DNA of 64,000 bases from Lentzea aerocolonigenes (GTDB lineage: Bacteria > Actinomycetota > Actinomycetes > Mycobacteriales > Pseudonocardiaceae). The translations under genes and the position numbers were made by a program. This document shows, piece by piece, positions 32,047 to 41,071 of the stretch (its first letter is position 1; each line of letters starts with the position of its first letter). The stretch lies in NCBI RefSeq assembly GCF_000974445.1, contig NZ_BBOJ01000035.1, positions 1 to 64,000 of the forward strand. Direction: 5' to 3'. The notes beneath the pieces are model-generated. The model had not been told where the DNA came from. It saw only the letters and a program-made list of their open reading frames with translations, and ran no database searches.

Positions 32047-34653
32047 ATGTCCGACCGAGCGTCGGCCCCCGTGTCGGACTCGGCCGCCTGGTCGGCCAAG
32101 TCGACCAACCGCGCGTTCAGCGCGTTCGCCGTCACCCTCCTGGTGGCCGGCGTCGTCTGCGCGGGCATGGTCGCGGCCTGGCTGCCGGAGAAGGAGACCA
32201 CCTCCCTCTTCTGGATCGGCCCCCTTCTCGTCGTCGGCTTCCTGCTGGCAGAACAGCTCGCGATCAACGTCGACGTCCGCAGCGGCGTCGCGTGGACGAT
32301 CTCCTTCACCGAGATCCCGCTGGTCCTGGGCTTGTTGGTGGCCCCGTTCGAGGTCGTGCTCGCCGCGCACGTGGTCGCGGGCGTGGGCACGTTGCTCGGC
32401 AGGCGGATCCTCGACCGCGCCGTGTACAACGCGGGCCTCATGTTCATGGAGATCTCGGTCGCTTTCGCCGCCGCCGAGGCCGTGAACCGGATGATCGGCG
32501 AGGGCGGACCGTTCTGGGCGGGTGCGTTCGTCGGCACCATCACCGTGCCGCTGCTCGCGAGCGTGCTGGGCCTCTGCGCGTTGCGGCTCATGGGCAAGTC
32601 GATGCGCGTCGGCAACAGCCTCCGTCTCGTGCTCCAGACGCTGGTCGTGGCGCTGCTGAACACCTCGGCCGGTCTCGTCGGCTTCCAGATCGTCTCCACC
32701 ACGAAGTGGGGCGGCCTGCTGATCGCCCTGGTGCTCGCGGGCATCGTGGCCACCTACCTCGCCTACTCGGGACTGCTGCGGGAACAGCGCGACCTCGAGG
32801 CGCTGAGCGAGGTCAGCCTCCGCGTCGCGAGGTCGGGACAGCACGGCACCGGCCCTCGTCAGCCCGACGACGACCTCGCCACCGGCGTCGAAGAGGACGA
32901 GTGGCAGCTCATCGCGGAACGCATCCGCGAGCAGCTCAACGCCAACCGGGTCGTGCTGCGCCTGCGCACCGACCCCCAGGAAGCCATGATCACCCTCGTC
33001 GCCGGAGAACCGCTGCCCGAGGAGATGACCGCGACGGACCCGCGGGCCGTGCGCGAGGACCCGATTCTGCAGCTGCCCGGCACGCACGTCCGCTACTACC
33101 GCGTGGCCGACGCGACCGAGGACGTCAGCGAGGCCCTGCTGCGCCGCGACGCGCAGGAGGCGCTGGTCGTCCCGTTGCGCGGCGCGACCCAGCTGCTCGG
33201 CGCGGTCGAGGCGCACGACCGGCTGTCCCGCTGGCGCGGTTTCGGCAAGGCGGACATCCAACTGCTGCGGACGCTGGCCTCGCACCTCGCGACGGCCGTG
33301 GACAACCGCCGTCTGCTGGCCCGCCTGCGCCACGACGCCTACCACGACCCGCTGACCGGCCTGCTGAACCGGCCGGGCTTCCGCGAGGCGTGCGCGGAGC
33401 CGTTGCGCGACTCGAGCCGGGGAGTGGTGCTGCGGATCGACCTCGACATCCTGTCGACGGTGTCCGACGCGCTGGGCCAGGCGTGGGGAAACCGGATGGT
33501 CGTCGCGGCCGGACGCCGGCTCCGCGACGCGCTGGGCGCCGACGTTCCGCTGGCCCGTCTGGAGGGTGGCGCGTTCGCCGCCTTCCTCGACGACTCGCGT
33601 TCGGTCGCGGCGCACGAGATCGCGGAACGCCTGCGCGCCGGGCTCTCCGTGCCGTACCCCGTCGACCGGCTCACGGTCGAGGCCTCCGCGGTCGTCGGGT
33701 ACGCGTCCAAAGCGGACTCCGAGACCGAGGACCCGGACCCCGACGCGTTGCTGCAGCGGGCGGACGTCGCCGTGCGCGCGACGTCGGAGGGCACACCGGT
33801 GAAGGCCTACGCGCCTTCGATGGGCCAGATCTTCCTGCGCCGCTTCCAGCTCGTGACGCAGTTCCGCCAGGCCGTCGAGACCGGGCAGATCTCGGTGCAC
33901 TACCAGCCGAAGGTCGCCCTGCCCTCACGCCAGGTCGTGGGCGCGGAAGCGTTGGTGCGCTGGACACATCCGGAGTTCGGCCGCGTCGATCCGGACGAGT
34001 TCGTGCCGGCCGTCGAGGCCACCGGTCTCGTGGACGTGCTGACGGACTTCGTGATGGACCGCGCGCTGGAACGCGTGCGCCGCTGGCTCGACCGCGGGCT
34101 GCGGATGTCGATCGCGGTGAACCTGTCCGTGCGGACGCTGGGCGACGAGGACTTCCCGAACCGCGTGGAAGCCGCTCTGGCGCGCCACGACGTGCCCTCG
34201 GGGCTGCTGACCTTCGAGCTCACCGAGTCGGGCGTCATGGCCGATCCCGAGCGCGCTCTGCCGGTGCTGCGGCGCCTGCACGCGATCGGTGTCGTGCTGG
34301 CGGTCGACGACTTCGGCACGGGCTACTCGTCACTCGCGTACCTGCGGCAGCTGCCCGTGGACGAGGTGAAGATCGACAAGTCGTTCGTGCTCGGGATGGG
34401 CACGGATCTCGGCGACATGGCCGTGGTGCGGTCGATCGTGGAGCTCGGGCACTCGCTCGGTCTCGTGGTCGTGGCCGAGGGCGTGGAGGACGACGCGGCT
34501 CGCGACCAGCTGGTCGGGATGGGCTGCGACGTCGCTCAGGGCTACCTGATCTCCAGGCCGCTCTCCGAAGATCGCTTCGAAGCCTGGCTGCGCGCACGAA
34601 CCGTGCAGGTCAGGGGTGCTCGCGATGAGACGGTGCTCACCTTGGTGCACTAG
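32047..34653 (+). CDS. Membrane GGDEF-EAL c-di-GMP phosphodiesterase-like protein
   Basis: The 868-residue protein has about seven hydrophobic helices in the first 250 residues, a GAF-like segment (about 280-430), a GGDEF domain and an EAL domain. In the GGDEF domain the signature reads RLEGGAF at about 504-510, lacking the catalytic Asp-Glu, so cyclase activity is unlikely. The EAL domain keeps AEALVRWTHP, NLSVRT, ELTES, AVDDFGTGYSSL, VKIDKSFV and VVAEGVED, so c-di-GMP hydrolysis looks intact. ATG 32047 follows GAGGAGG. It is monocistronic and ends near tRNA-Thr. Confidence 0.92.
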   Translation: MSDRASAPVSDSAAWSAKSTNRAFSAFAVTLLVAGVVCAGMVAAWLPEKETTSLFWIGPLLVVGFLLAEQLAINVDVRSGVAWTISFTEIPLVLGLLVAPFEVVLAAHVVAGVGTLLGRRILDRAVYNAGLMFMEISVAFAAAEAVNRMIGEGGPFWAGAFVGTITVPLLASVLGLCALRLMGKSMRVGNSLRLVLQTLVVALLNTSAGLVGFQIVSTTKWGGLLIALVLAGIVATYLAYSGLLREQRDLEALSEVSLRVARSGQHGTGPRQPDDDLATGVEEDEWQLIAERIREQLNANRVVLRLRTDPQEAMITLVAGEPLPEEMTATDPRAVREDPILQLPGTHVRYYRVADATEDVSEALLRRDAQEALVVPLRGATQLLGAVEAHDRLSRWRGFGKADIQLLRTLASHLATAVDNRRLLARLRHDAYHDPLTGLLNRPGFREACAEPLRDSSRGVVLRIDLDILSTVSDALGQAWGNRMVVAAGRRLRDALGADVPLARLEGGAFAAFLDDSRSVAAHEIAERLRAGLSVPYPVDRLTVEASAVVGYASKADSETEDPDPDALLQRADVAVRATSEGTPVKAYAPSMGQIFLRRFQLVTQFRQAVETGQISVHYQPKVALPSRQVVGAEALVRWTHPEFGRVDPDEFVPAVEATGLVDVLTDFVMDRALERVRRWLDRGLRMSIAVNLSVRTLGDEDFPNRVEAALARHDVPSGLLTFELTESGVMADPERALPVLRRLHAIGVVLAVDDFGTGYSSLAYLRQLPVDEVKIDKSFVLGMGTDLGDMAVVRSIVELGHSLGLVVVAEGVEDDAARDQLVGMGCDVAQGYLISRPLSEDRFEAWLRARTVQVRGARDETVLTLVH

Positions 34654-34727
34654 AGGCACCCCCGGATTTCGTTCTTGGTGGACGGGTGTTGTAGAGTTCT
34701 CCTCGCTCGGCAAGAACGAAAGAGCAA

Positions 34728-34800
34728 GCCCCTTTAGCTCAGTCGGCAGAGCGTCTCCATGGTAAGGAGAAGGTCTACGGTTCGATTCCGTAAAGGGGCT
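34728..34800 (+). tRNA. tRNA-Thr (GGT)
   Basis: GCCCCTT pairs with AAGGGGC; the anticodon loop is ATGGTAA with anticodon GGT; the T arm is TACGGTTCGATTCCGTA. A CCA follows in the genome at 34801-34803. Confidence 0.95.
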
Positions 34801-34845
34801 CCACTACTGGCCGCAGTGCTGAGCGCTGCGGCTGTAGTTGTGTAA

Positions 34846-34918
34846 AGCGGTGTAGCTCAGTTGGTAGAGCAAGCGGCTCATAATCGCTGTGTCGCCGGTT
34901 CAAGTCCGGCCACCGCTA
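34846..34918 (+). tRNA. tRNA-Met (CAT)
   Basis: The stem AGCGGTG pairs with CACCGCT. The loop CTCATAA gives anticodon CAT. The A1-T72 acceptor pair argues for an elongator, not an initiator. Confidence 0.92.
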
Positions 34919-35114
34919 CGTGAGTGGGTGGGGTGTGTCCGCGGAGAGCGCGGACCTTCCTCACTCCGCCATGATTTTGGGGGCCAAGCCCCCAAGCCCC
35001 CGGTGCGTAGGTTGACCGGGAAGTCATGCCAGGGCCGGACAAGGCCCGACCCCGCCAGGCGGTAAGCCCGTACTGGGGCCCCGGGGACCATGTGCTCTCA
35101 GGAAGGCAAGGACC

Positions 35115-35279
35115 GTGGCTGCAACCGACGTACGCCCGAAGATCACCCTCGCGTGCGAGGAGTGCAAGCACCGGAACTACATCACCAGGAAGAACCGGCG
35201 CAACGACCCGGACCGCCTGGAGATCAAGAAGTTCTGCCCGAACTGCAAGACGCACCGCGCGCACAAGGAAACCCGCTGA
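35115..35279 (+). CDS. rpmG: 50S ribosomal protein L33
   Basis: The 54-residue basic protein has the zinc-type L33 pattern: CEECKHRNYITRKNRRNDPD and a second pair CPNCKTHRAHKE. The four cysteines show it is the zinc-binding form. Start GTG 35115 and stop 35277 match the family length. It follows the tRNA genes and precedes hadA, the usual actinobacterial order. A terminator ends it. Confidence 0.97.
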   Translation: MAATDVRPKITLACEECKHRNYITRKNRRNDPDRLEIKKFCPNCKTHRAHKETR

Positions 35280-35299
35280 GCGCGTAGCGAATCTTCGCC

Positions 35300-35329
35300 G
35301 AAGCCCGTCCCGCAACTGGGGCGGGCTTC
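35300..35329 (+). terminator. rpmG terminator
   Basis: GAAGCCCG-CCC and GGG-CGGGCTTC form a stem with one mismatch around GCAACT, followed by GTCGTTTCT. Confidence 0.75.
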
Positions 35330-35370
35330 GTCGTTTCTGCGGTGTCCTCGAAGCCCTATAGGCTGCTCAG

Positions 35371-35820
35371 GTGCCACTCGACCCCAGCTTCATCGGACGT
35401 AGTTATCCGCCGTCGCAGCCGTACGACGTGAGCCGCGAGAAGATCCGCGAGTTCGCCGACGCCATCGGCGCGACCAGCCCGGCCTACCGCGACGCCGAAG
35501 CCGCGAAGGCGTTGGGGCACAGGGACGTCATCGCCCCGCCGACGTTCGCGATCGTGGTGTCGATGAAGACCAACGAGACGGTCATGTTCGACCCCGAGCT
35601 GAAGCTCGACTACAGCCGTGTCGTGCACGGCGACCAGAGCTTCACGCACCACCGGCCCATCACCGCGGGCGACCAGCTCGTCAGCGTGGCGCACATCGAC
35701 GCCGTCACGTCCCGCATGGGCAACGACATGATCACCGTGCGGACCGAGATCAGCACGGTCGACGGCGAGCTCGTCACCACCGCCAAGTCGATGCTCGTCG
35801 TGAGGGGAGAGGACGCATGA
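35371..35820 (+). CDS. hadA: (3R)-hydroxyacyl-ACP dehydratase subunit HadA
   Basis: The 149-residue MaoC-like protein has FIGRSYPPSQPYDVSREKIR, APPTFAIVVSM and FTHHRPITAGDQL, typical of HadA, the substrate-binding half of the dehydratase of mycolate-type fatty-acid elongation. The catalytic Asp-His pair is absent here, as expected, and present in HadB. GTG 35371. It overlaps hadB by 4 bp. Confidence 0.93.
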   Translation: MPLDPSFIGRSYPPSQPYDVSREKIREFADAIGATSPAYRDAEAAKALGHRDVIAPPTFAIVVSMKTNETVMFDPELKLDYSRVVHGDQSFTHHRPITAGDQLVSVAHIDAVTSRMGNDMITVRTEISTVDGELVTTAKSMLVVRGEDA

Positions 35821-36224
35821 CCGTCGAGGTTGGCACCGAGCTGCCCGGCATCTCCGTTCGCCTCAAGCGCGACGACCTGGTGCGCTACGCGGGTGCCTCG
35901 CTGGACTTCAACCCCATCCACTGGAACGAGAAGACGGCGAAGGACGTCGGCCTGCCGGACGTCATCGCGCACGGCATGCTGACCATGGCCGTGGCCTCGC
36001 GGATCGTCGCGGAGTGGATCGGCGACCCCGGTGCGATCGTCGAGTACGGCTGCCGGTTCGGCCGGCCGGTCGTGGTGCCCAACGACGACGAGGGCGCGCT
36101 GGTCGAGGTGACCGCGAAGGTCACCAAAGACTTCGAAGACGGAACTGTGAAGGTCAACATCAACGCGGCTTTTGACGGCAAGTCGGTGTTGACGGGCGCC
36201 TTCGCTCGCGTGCGCGTCGGCTGA
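35817..36224 (+). CDS. hadB: (3R)-hydroxyacyl-ACP dehydratase subunit HadB
   Basis: The 135-residue hot-dog-fold protein carries the hydratase motif YAGASLDFNPIHWNEKTAKD with catalytic Asp and His, then VIAHGMLTMAVASRI. It forms the active heterodimer with HadA and removes water from 3-hydroxyacyl-ACP. Start ATG 35817 is within the hadA stop. In many Pseudonocardiales without mycolates these serve ordinary fatty-acid synthesis. Confidence 0.94.
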   Translation: MTVEVGTELPGISVRLKRDDLVRYAGASLDFNPIHWNEKTAKDVGLPDVIAHGMLTMAVASRIVAEWIGDPGAIVEYGCRFGRPVVVPNDDEGALVEVTAKVTKDFEDGTVKVNINAAFDGKSVLTGAFARVRVG

Positions 36225-36438
36225 TCATGTGATCAAGAACACCGCCGGGCGGTGGGGTCCGGTGGTGTTTGCCGTGCTCACGAGAGGTTCGGCGGTCGGC
36301 GGCGCCTCAGTTGCACGACCCTGATTCGTGTTCTCGGTTCCCGTGTGGGTAGGCTGTGCGACAGGCCGCTCGACAGATGCTTGGGCGGTCTGGTTGGAAT
36401 GGACGGGACAGCCTCCCGTACACTTCCTGCGTGGCCAG

Positions 36439-36458
36439 GGGATCTCTCGTGAGATCCC
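36439..36458 (+). promoter_or_regulatory. Hairpin just upstream of tRNA-Trp
   Basis: GGGATCTC and GAGATCCC form a perfect 8-bp stem around TCGT, two bases before the tRNA. It may assist processing of the tRNA 5' end. Otherwise the 36225-36460 region shows no gene and carries the tRNA promoter. Confidence 0.45.
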
Positions 36459-36460
36459 GA

Positions 36461-36533
<73 letters not shown>

Positions 36534-36567
36534 CTGTCGAAGCGTCATGGGTGGAGTGGAGGACGGC

Positions 36568-36981
36568 ATGAGCGAGGGCCGCGAGCAGGACCAGCCGGAG
36601 GAGCGCGAAGGCGCTGTCCGGCCGTCCACTGCTGCGGCGCGGCGTGAACGTCGTGCCTCCTCTCGCCCGGCCGCCCGCAAGGACGGCAGCAGCGCTGAGT
36701 CGAAGAAGAGCGTCGTCAAGTCCGACGAGTCGGACGAGGACGCGAAGAAGGGTCGCCCGACTAAGGCCCGTGACGGACAGGAGAAGCGTCCCTCGCTGAT
36801 CGGGCGGTTCTTCCGCTACATCCGCGAGGTCATCGGCGAACTCCGCAAGGTGATCTGGCCGACGCGCAAGCAGCTCGTCACCTACACCGGCGTCGTGCTG
36901 GTGTTCGTGGTCTTCATGGTTGCGCTGGTGTGGGCTCTCGACCTCGGCTTCGGCGCGGCTGTTTTCGAGTTGTTCGGCTGA
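36568..36981 (+). CDS. secE: Protein translocase subunit SecE
   Basis: The 137-residue protein has a long charged actinobacterial N-terminus and a C-terminal SecE domain: RYIREVIGELRKVIWPTRKQ then one transmembrane helix (TYTGVVLVFVVFMVALVWAL). It clamps SecY in the Sec channel. ATG 36568 has GGAGG six bases upstream; ATG 36547 is less likely. nusG follows 40 bp later. Confidence 0.95.
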   Translation: MSEGREQDQPEEREGAVRPSTAAARRERRASSRPAARKDGSSAESKKSVVKSDESDEDAKKGRPTKARDGQEKRPSLIGRFFRYIREVIGELRKVIWPTRKQLVTYTGVVLVFVVFMVALVWALDLGFGAAVFELFG

Positions 36982-37021
36982 GCCGGACAGCTGCCGCTGC
37001 AATCAGGAAGCGAGATCCACA

Positions 37022-37807
37022 GTGACCTCCGATAACGGCGTCGACGCCCAGGAGCTGACCGACCTCACCGACGACGAGGTGTCCGAGGACGCCGCGGTCG
37101 ACGAGACGGTCGAGTCGGAGGCCACCGAGGACGCTGCCGTCGAGGCCGACGAGGACGTCGACGTTCTCGCCATCGACGAGACCCCGATCGACGAAGAGAT
37201 CGCCGACCCCGCCGAAGAGCTGCGTCAGGCCCTGCGCCACGCGCCCGGCGACTGGTACGTCGTGCACTCGTACGCCGGTTACGAGAACAAGGTCAAGGCG
37301 AACCTCGAGACTCGTATTCACACGCTCGACATGGAGGACTACATCTTCCAGGTCGAGGTGCCGACCGAAGAGGTCACCGAGATCAAGAACGGCCAGCGCA
37401 AGCTGGTGCAGCGCAAGGTGCTGCCCGGCTACATCCTGGTCCGCATGGAGCTCACCGACGCGTCCTGGAGCGCCGTCCGCAACACGCCGGGCGTGACCGG
37501 GTTCGTCGGAGCCACCTCGAAGCCCTCGCCGCTCACCATCGACGAGGTGCTGAAGTTCCTGCTCCCGCAGGGTGAGCAGAAGCCCGCCGAGGGCAAGAAG
37601 GCCGCCTCTACCGCTGCTCCGAAGCCGACCATCGAGGTCGACTTCGAGGTCGGCGAGTCGGTCACCGTCATGGACGGACCGTTCGCCACGCTGCCCGCGA
37701 CGATCAGCGAGGTCAACGCGGACGGCCAGAAGCTGAAGGTCCTGGTGTCGATCTTCGGCCGGGAGACGCCGGTCGAGCTGTCGTTCAGCCAGGTCTCCAA
37801 GATCTGA
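37022..37807 (+). CDS. nusG: Transcription termination/antitermination factor NusG
   Basis: The 261-residue protein has an acidic extension (about 1-70), then the NGN domain (WYVVHSYAGYENKVKANLE, VLPGYILVRMEL, VRNTPGVTGFVG) and the C-terminal KOW domain (VGESVTVMDGPFATLPATIS). It binds RNA polymerase and couples it to ribosomes or Rho. The long acidic N-terminus is usual in actinobacteria. GTG 37022. Confidence 0.97.
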   Translation: MTSDNGVDAQELTDLTDDEVSEDAAVDETVESEATEDAAVEADEDVDVLAIDETPIDEEIADPAEELRQALRHAPGDWYVVHSYAGYENKVKANLETRIHTLDMEDYIFQVEVPTEEVTEIKNGQRKLVQRKVLPGYILVRMELTDASWSAVRNTPGVTGFVGATSKPSPLTIDEVLKFLLPQGEQKPAEGKKAASTAAPKPTIEVDFEVGESVTVMDGPFATLPATISEVNADGQKLKVLVSIFGRETPVELSFSQVSKI

Positions 37808-37894
37808 GCGGTTTCCCCGCGAGGGGAGACCGATCGGCCACGCTGCGGCTGGCAGGGCCGCGCGCGGACACCGCAATAACAGGAAGTACGGACA

Positions 37895-38329
37895 ATGCCA
37901 CCCAAGAAGAAGAAGCTGTCAGCGATCATCAAGCTGCAGATCAAGGCTGGTGCCGCGAACCCGGCGCCGCCCGTTGGTCCCGCGCTTGGTCAGCACGGCG
38001 TCAACATCATGGAGTTCTGCAAGGCCTACAACGCCGCGACCGAGTCGCAGCGCGGTCAGGTCGTGCCGGTTGAGATCTCCGTGTACGAAGACCGCTCGTT
38101 CGACTTCAAGCTGAAGACCCCGCCGGCCGCGCGACTCATCCTCGCCGCCGCTGGTGTTGAGAAGGGCTCCGGCGAGCCGCACCGCGTCAAGGTCGCCAAG
38201 GTGACCATGGAGCAGGTCCGCCAGATCGCCCAGACCAAGATGGTCGACCTGAACGCGAACGACATCGACCAGGCCGCGAAGATCATCGCCGGCACCGCCC
38301 GTTCCATGGGCATCACGGTCGAAGGCTGA
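37895..38329 (+). CDS. rplK: 50S ribosomal protein L11
   Basis: The 144-residue protein has [37 protein letters not shown] and the C-terminal RNA-binding part ending [12 protein letters not shown]. It forms the GTPase-centre stalk base and is the thiopeptide target region. Cotranscribed with rplA 79 bp downstream. Confidence 0.98.
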
Positions 38330-38408
38330 CCAAGACCTTTCACGCAAGCGTGGGAGAGCCGAGCGCGGCTCATTCACCACGAACTGATCCACGGTAAGGA
38401 CAGAAGTT

Positions 38409-39119
38409 ATGAAGCGCAGCAAGGCCTACAAGGCCGCCGCCGAGCTGGTGGACCGGGAGCGGCTGTACTCGCCGCTGGAGGCCGCCAAGCTCGCCAAGGA
38501 AACGTCCAAGGTGAAGCTGGACTCGACCGTCGAGGTCGCGATTCGCCTCGGCGTCGACCCTCGCAAGGCCGACCAGATGGTCCGCGGCACCGTGAACCTG
38601 CCGCACGGTACGGGCAAGACCGCCCGCGTGATCGTCTTCGCAACCGGTGACAAGGCCGCCGAGGCCGAGGCCGCCGGTGCGGACGCCGTTGGCTCCGAGG
38701 ACCTGATCGAGCGCATCCAGGGTGGCTGGCTCGACTTCGACGCCGCGATCGCGACCCCCGACCAGATGGCGAAGGTCGGCCGCATCGCCCGCATCCTGGG
38801 CCCGCGTGGCCTGATGCCGAACCCCAAGACCGGCACCGTGACCCCCGAGGTCGCCAAGGCCGTCAACGACATCAAGGGCGGAAAGATCAACTTCCGCGTT
38901 GACAAGCAGGCCAACCTGCACTTCGTCATCGGCAAGGTGTCGTTCGACCCCGAGAAGCTGGTCGAGAACTACGCGGCCGCGCTGGACGAGGTGCTCCGCG
39001 CCAAGCCGTCCGCGGCCAAGGGCCGGTACGTCAAGAAGGTCACCGTCTCCACGACGATGGGCCCCGGCATCCCGGTCGACCCGAACCGCACCCGCAACAT
39101 GCTGGTGGACGAGGCCTGA
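38409..39119 (+). CDS. rplA: 50S ribosomal protein L1
   Basis: The 236-residue protein contains the L1 signature GLMPNPKTGTVTPEVAKAVND and KINFRVDKQANLHFVIGK. It lies in the L1 stalk near the E site and usually represses its own operon. A strong terminator follows. Confidence 0.98.
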   Translation: MKRSKAYKAAAELVDRERLYSPLEAAKLAKETSKVKLDSTVEVAIRLGVDPRKADQMVRGTVNLPHGTGKTARVIVFATGDKAAEAEAAGADAVGSEDLIERIQGGWLDFDAAIATPDQMAKVGRIARILGPRGLMPNPKTGTVTPEVAKAVNDIKGGKINFRVDKQANLHFVIGKVSFDPEKLVENYAAALDEVLRAKPSAAKGRYVKKVTVSTTMGPGIPVDPNRTRNMLVDEA

Positions 39120-39146
39120 GCCTCGCGGTTCTAGATCGCCTGAGAG

Positions 39147-39170
39147 AGGCCCCCGGTTCGCCGGGGGCCT
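39147..39170 (+). terminator. rplK-rplA operon terminator
   Basis: AGGCCCCCGG and CCGGGGGCCT form a perfect 10-bp stem with a TTCG tetraloop, then TTCGCTTTGT. Confidence 0.92.
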
Positions 39171-39181
39171 TTCGCTTTGTG

Positions 39182-39505
39182 TCACAAGGGTTTGCGCGCT
39201 GCCAGCAGGAACACCAGCGGTGCGGCTGTGCACGGCCTCTCGATCTCGAAACCGGCCAGGCGCGCCAGACGAGCGAGCTGGCGTCCGATGGTGGCGCTGC
39301 GGACCATCGGCGACGACCAGCGAATCCCAGTCGGGTTCACCGATGCGCAGCTGGCCGCCCGGCTTGGGCGCGCGTCGGCAGCGCGTGGCCGTCACCGAGG
39401 TGGATCTCGACGTGCGGGTGGTCGTGGAACCTGGAGTTCGCGGCGGCGACGGTGTCCATGTACGCGACCTTGTCGGGGCTCGGCACCCCCAGTGCATTTG
39501 CCATG
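39182..39505 (-). pseudogene. Decayed SAM-dependent methyltransferase
   Basis: On the minus strand three pieces of one methyltransferase-like protein can be read: HLGDGHALP (motif II-like), then in another frame KPGGQLRIGEPDWDSLVVAD, and in a third frame GFEIERPCTAAPLVFLLAAR ending KPL and a stop at 39182. The order fits the UbiE-like group, but about 60-90 residues between the first and second pieces are missing and frames shift between pieces, so it is not functional. It lies between the rplA terminator and the gene at 39514. Confidence 0.7.
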
Positions 39506-39513
39506 CACCCGAA

Positions 39514-40215
39514 TCAACCACAGGTGCTGGGCGACCAGTCGGTGATGACCCAGCCCGAGCCGACCTTCTCCACCACGAACGACCCCAGGCGCGGACCGCC
39601 CTCGACGGTCAGGGCGCACGAGTCGATGGTGACCTTGGTCGTGGTCGGCGTCTTGAGCATGTCCGGCGGGAACATGACCTGCTGGTACTTGTCGACGCTG
39701 GTCACCTGGGTCTTCAGGGACTTCACGGCGGCAGGGCAATCGCTTGCGCCGTAGGCGTTGGCGAACTTCTGACGCGTGTCGTCGCGGAGGAAGAGCGTGC
39801 AGGCGCGGGTCGTGTCGGCGAACGAGACGTGCTTGTAGAACATGCCCACGGTGCCCTGGAGGCCGGCGGGGGCGGAGAGGCCCTGGGCCGGTCCGGTCAC
39901 GCCGCCGCTGTCCTGGGCGATGTCGCCAGGGTCGTCCACGCCGAAGAAGTGGTTGTAGGCCCACACCACGGAGATGACGACCAGGAGCAGGAAGAGCGCG
40001 CGCCAGAAGATGCGGCTGCCGAGCACGACGAGCCACCAGCGCTTGCCGCCTGACTGCTGGGGCGGCTGGGGCGCCTGGCCCGTCGCCTCCTGGTAGCGCT
40101 GGAACTCCTGGAAGCGCTGGAACTCCTGGAACTGCCGCAGCTGCTCCGGATCCATCGGCGGGGCGGGCGGCTGCGGCTGGCGGGGCGCGAGGTCCTTGCC
40201 GGGCTCGTCGGTCAC
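39514..40215 (-). CDS. Hypothetical single-pass membrane protein
   Basis: The 233-residue protein has a Gln/Pro/Phe-rich N-terminus with repeats of QEFQRF type (about 25-42), one membrane helix (FWRALFLLLVVISVVWAYNH) and an extracytoplasmic domain with three cysteines that could form a disulfide. GTG 40215. Similar proteins occur beside rplJ in relatives as far as I recall, without a known function. It is divergent from the rplJ leader. Confidence 0.65.
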   Translation of the reverse strand: MTDEPGKDLAPRQPQPPAPPMDPEQLRQFQEFQRFQEFQRYQEATGQAPQPPQQSGGKRWWLVVLGSRIFWRALFLLLVVISVVWAYNHFFGVDDPGDIAQDSGGVTGPAQGLSAPAGLQGTVGMFYKHVSFADTTRACTLFLRDDTRQKFANAYGASDCPAAVKSLKTQVTSVDKYQQVMFPPDMLKTPTTTKVTIDSCALTVEGGPRLGSFVVEKVGSGWVITDWSPSTCG

Positions 40216-40233
40216 ACGTCACATCATGCCGAT

Positions 40234-40263
40234 TTGGATCGGCGGACACGACTCGCGTAGTCT
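40234..40263 (+). promoter_or_regulatory. Candidate rplJ-rplL promoter
   Basis: TTGGAT (40234-40239) and TAGTCT (40258-40263) are separated by 18 bp, a good fit to the main sigma factor, with a leader of about 190 bp to rplJ. Confidence 0.55.
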
Positions 40264-40269
40264 CTTCCG

Positions 40270-40455
40270 TGGTTCTACCGAAGACCGCTGGTTTTCTCCG
40301 CGAGGAGAACGAAGGCCCCGTTGCAACACGGGCGGCCCGCGCAGGGAGGACGAGGCTAGCTCTTGCAACGCCCCGTGCTGCTTGTGCGCGTGGGCGTTTC
40401 TGTTGTTTCGGGACCTTCTCGAAAGCTGGTGGTCTAACCCAGCCCAGAGAGGAGG
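40270..40455 (+). ncRNA. Ribosomal protein L10 leader-like region
   Basis: The untranslated leader contains several complementary tracts (TTTTCTCCGCGAGGAGAAC, and TTGCAACACGGGC facing CTTGCAACGCCCCGTG), the kind of structure by which L10-L12 represses its own synthesis in many bacteria. The fold was not computed. Confidence 0.5.
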
Positions 40456-40460
40456 CGATC

Positions 40461-41015
40461 ATGGCGAAGCCCAGCAAGGTTACGGCGGTCGCTGAGCTCG
40501 CGGACCAGTTCCGCAGCAGCTCGGCAGCGGTTGTCACCGAGTACCGTGGCCTCTCCATGGCGCAGCTCACCACGCTGCGTCGCGCTCTCGGCGCGGGCAC
40601 CAAGTACACCGTCGCGAAGAACACGCTGGTCAAGCTGGCCGCCGCGGACGCCGGCATCGAGGGCCTCGAGGCCCTTCTCGCCGGCCCGACCGCCATCGCG
40701 TTCGTCGAGGGCGAGCCCGTCGACGCCGCCAAGGCGATCCGCGACTTCGCGAAGGACAACAAGGCCCTGGTCATCAAGGGCGGCTACATGGATGGCCGCC
40801 CGCTCTCGGTCGACGAGGTCACCGCTATCGCGGACCTCGAGAGCCGTGAGGTGCTGCTCGCGAAGCTCGCGGGCGCGATGAAGGGCAACCTGGCCAAGGC
40901 CGCGGGTCTGTTCAACGCCCCGGCTTCCCAGGTCGCTCGCCTGGCTGCTGCCCTGCAGGAGAAGAAGGGCTCTGCGGCTCCCGCCGCCGAGGCCGACGCT
41001 CCCGCCGAAAGCTGA
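40461..41015 (+). CDS. rplJ: 50S ribosomal protein L10
   Basis: The 184-residue protein has VTEYRGLSMAQLTTLRRAL, YTVAKNTLVKLAAADAG and an Ala/Glu-rich tail. It carries the L7/L12 dimers on the ribosomal stalk. ATG 40461 follows GAGGAGG. Confidence 0.98.
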   Translation: MAKPSKVTAVAELADQFRSSSAAVVTEYRGLSMAQLTTLRRALGAGTKYTVAKNTLVKLAAADAGIEGLEALLAGPTAIAFVEGEPVDAAKAIRDFAKDNKALVIKGGYMDGRPLSVDEVTAIADLESREVLLAKLAGAMKGNLAKAAGLFNAPASQVARLAAALQEKKGSAAPAAEADAPAES

Positions 41016-41071
41016 TCACCCGAAGACACACCCGACGCTTTCGCGCGGGAGATTAGAAAGGACCGCCGATC

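Noticed and set aside
31999..33900. Open frame of 633 codons on the minus strand
   Set aside because: Antisense to the GGDEF-EAL gene, which has clear domains and a ribosome binding site.
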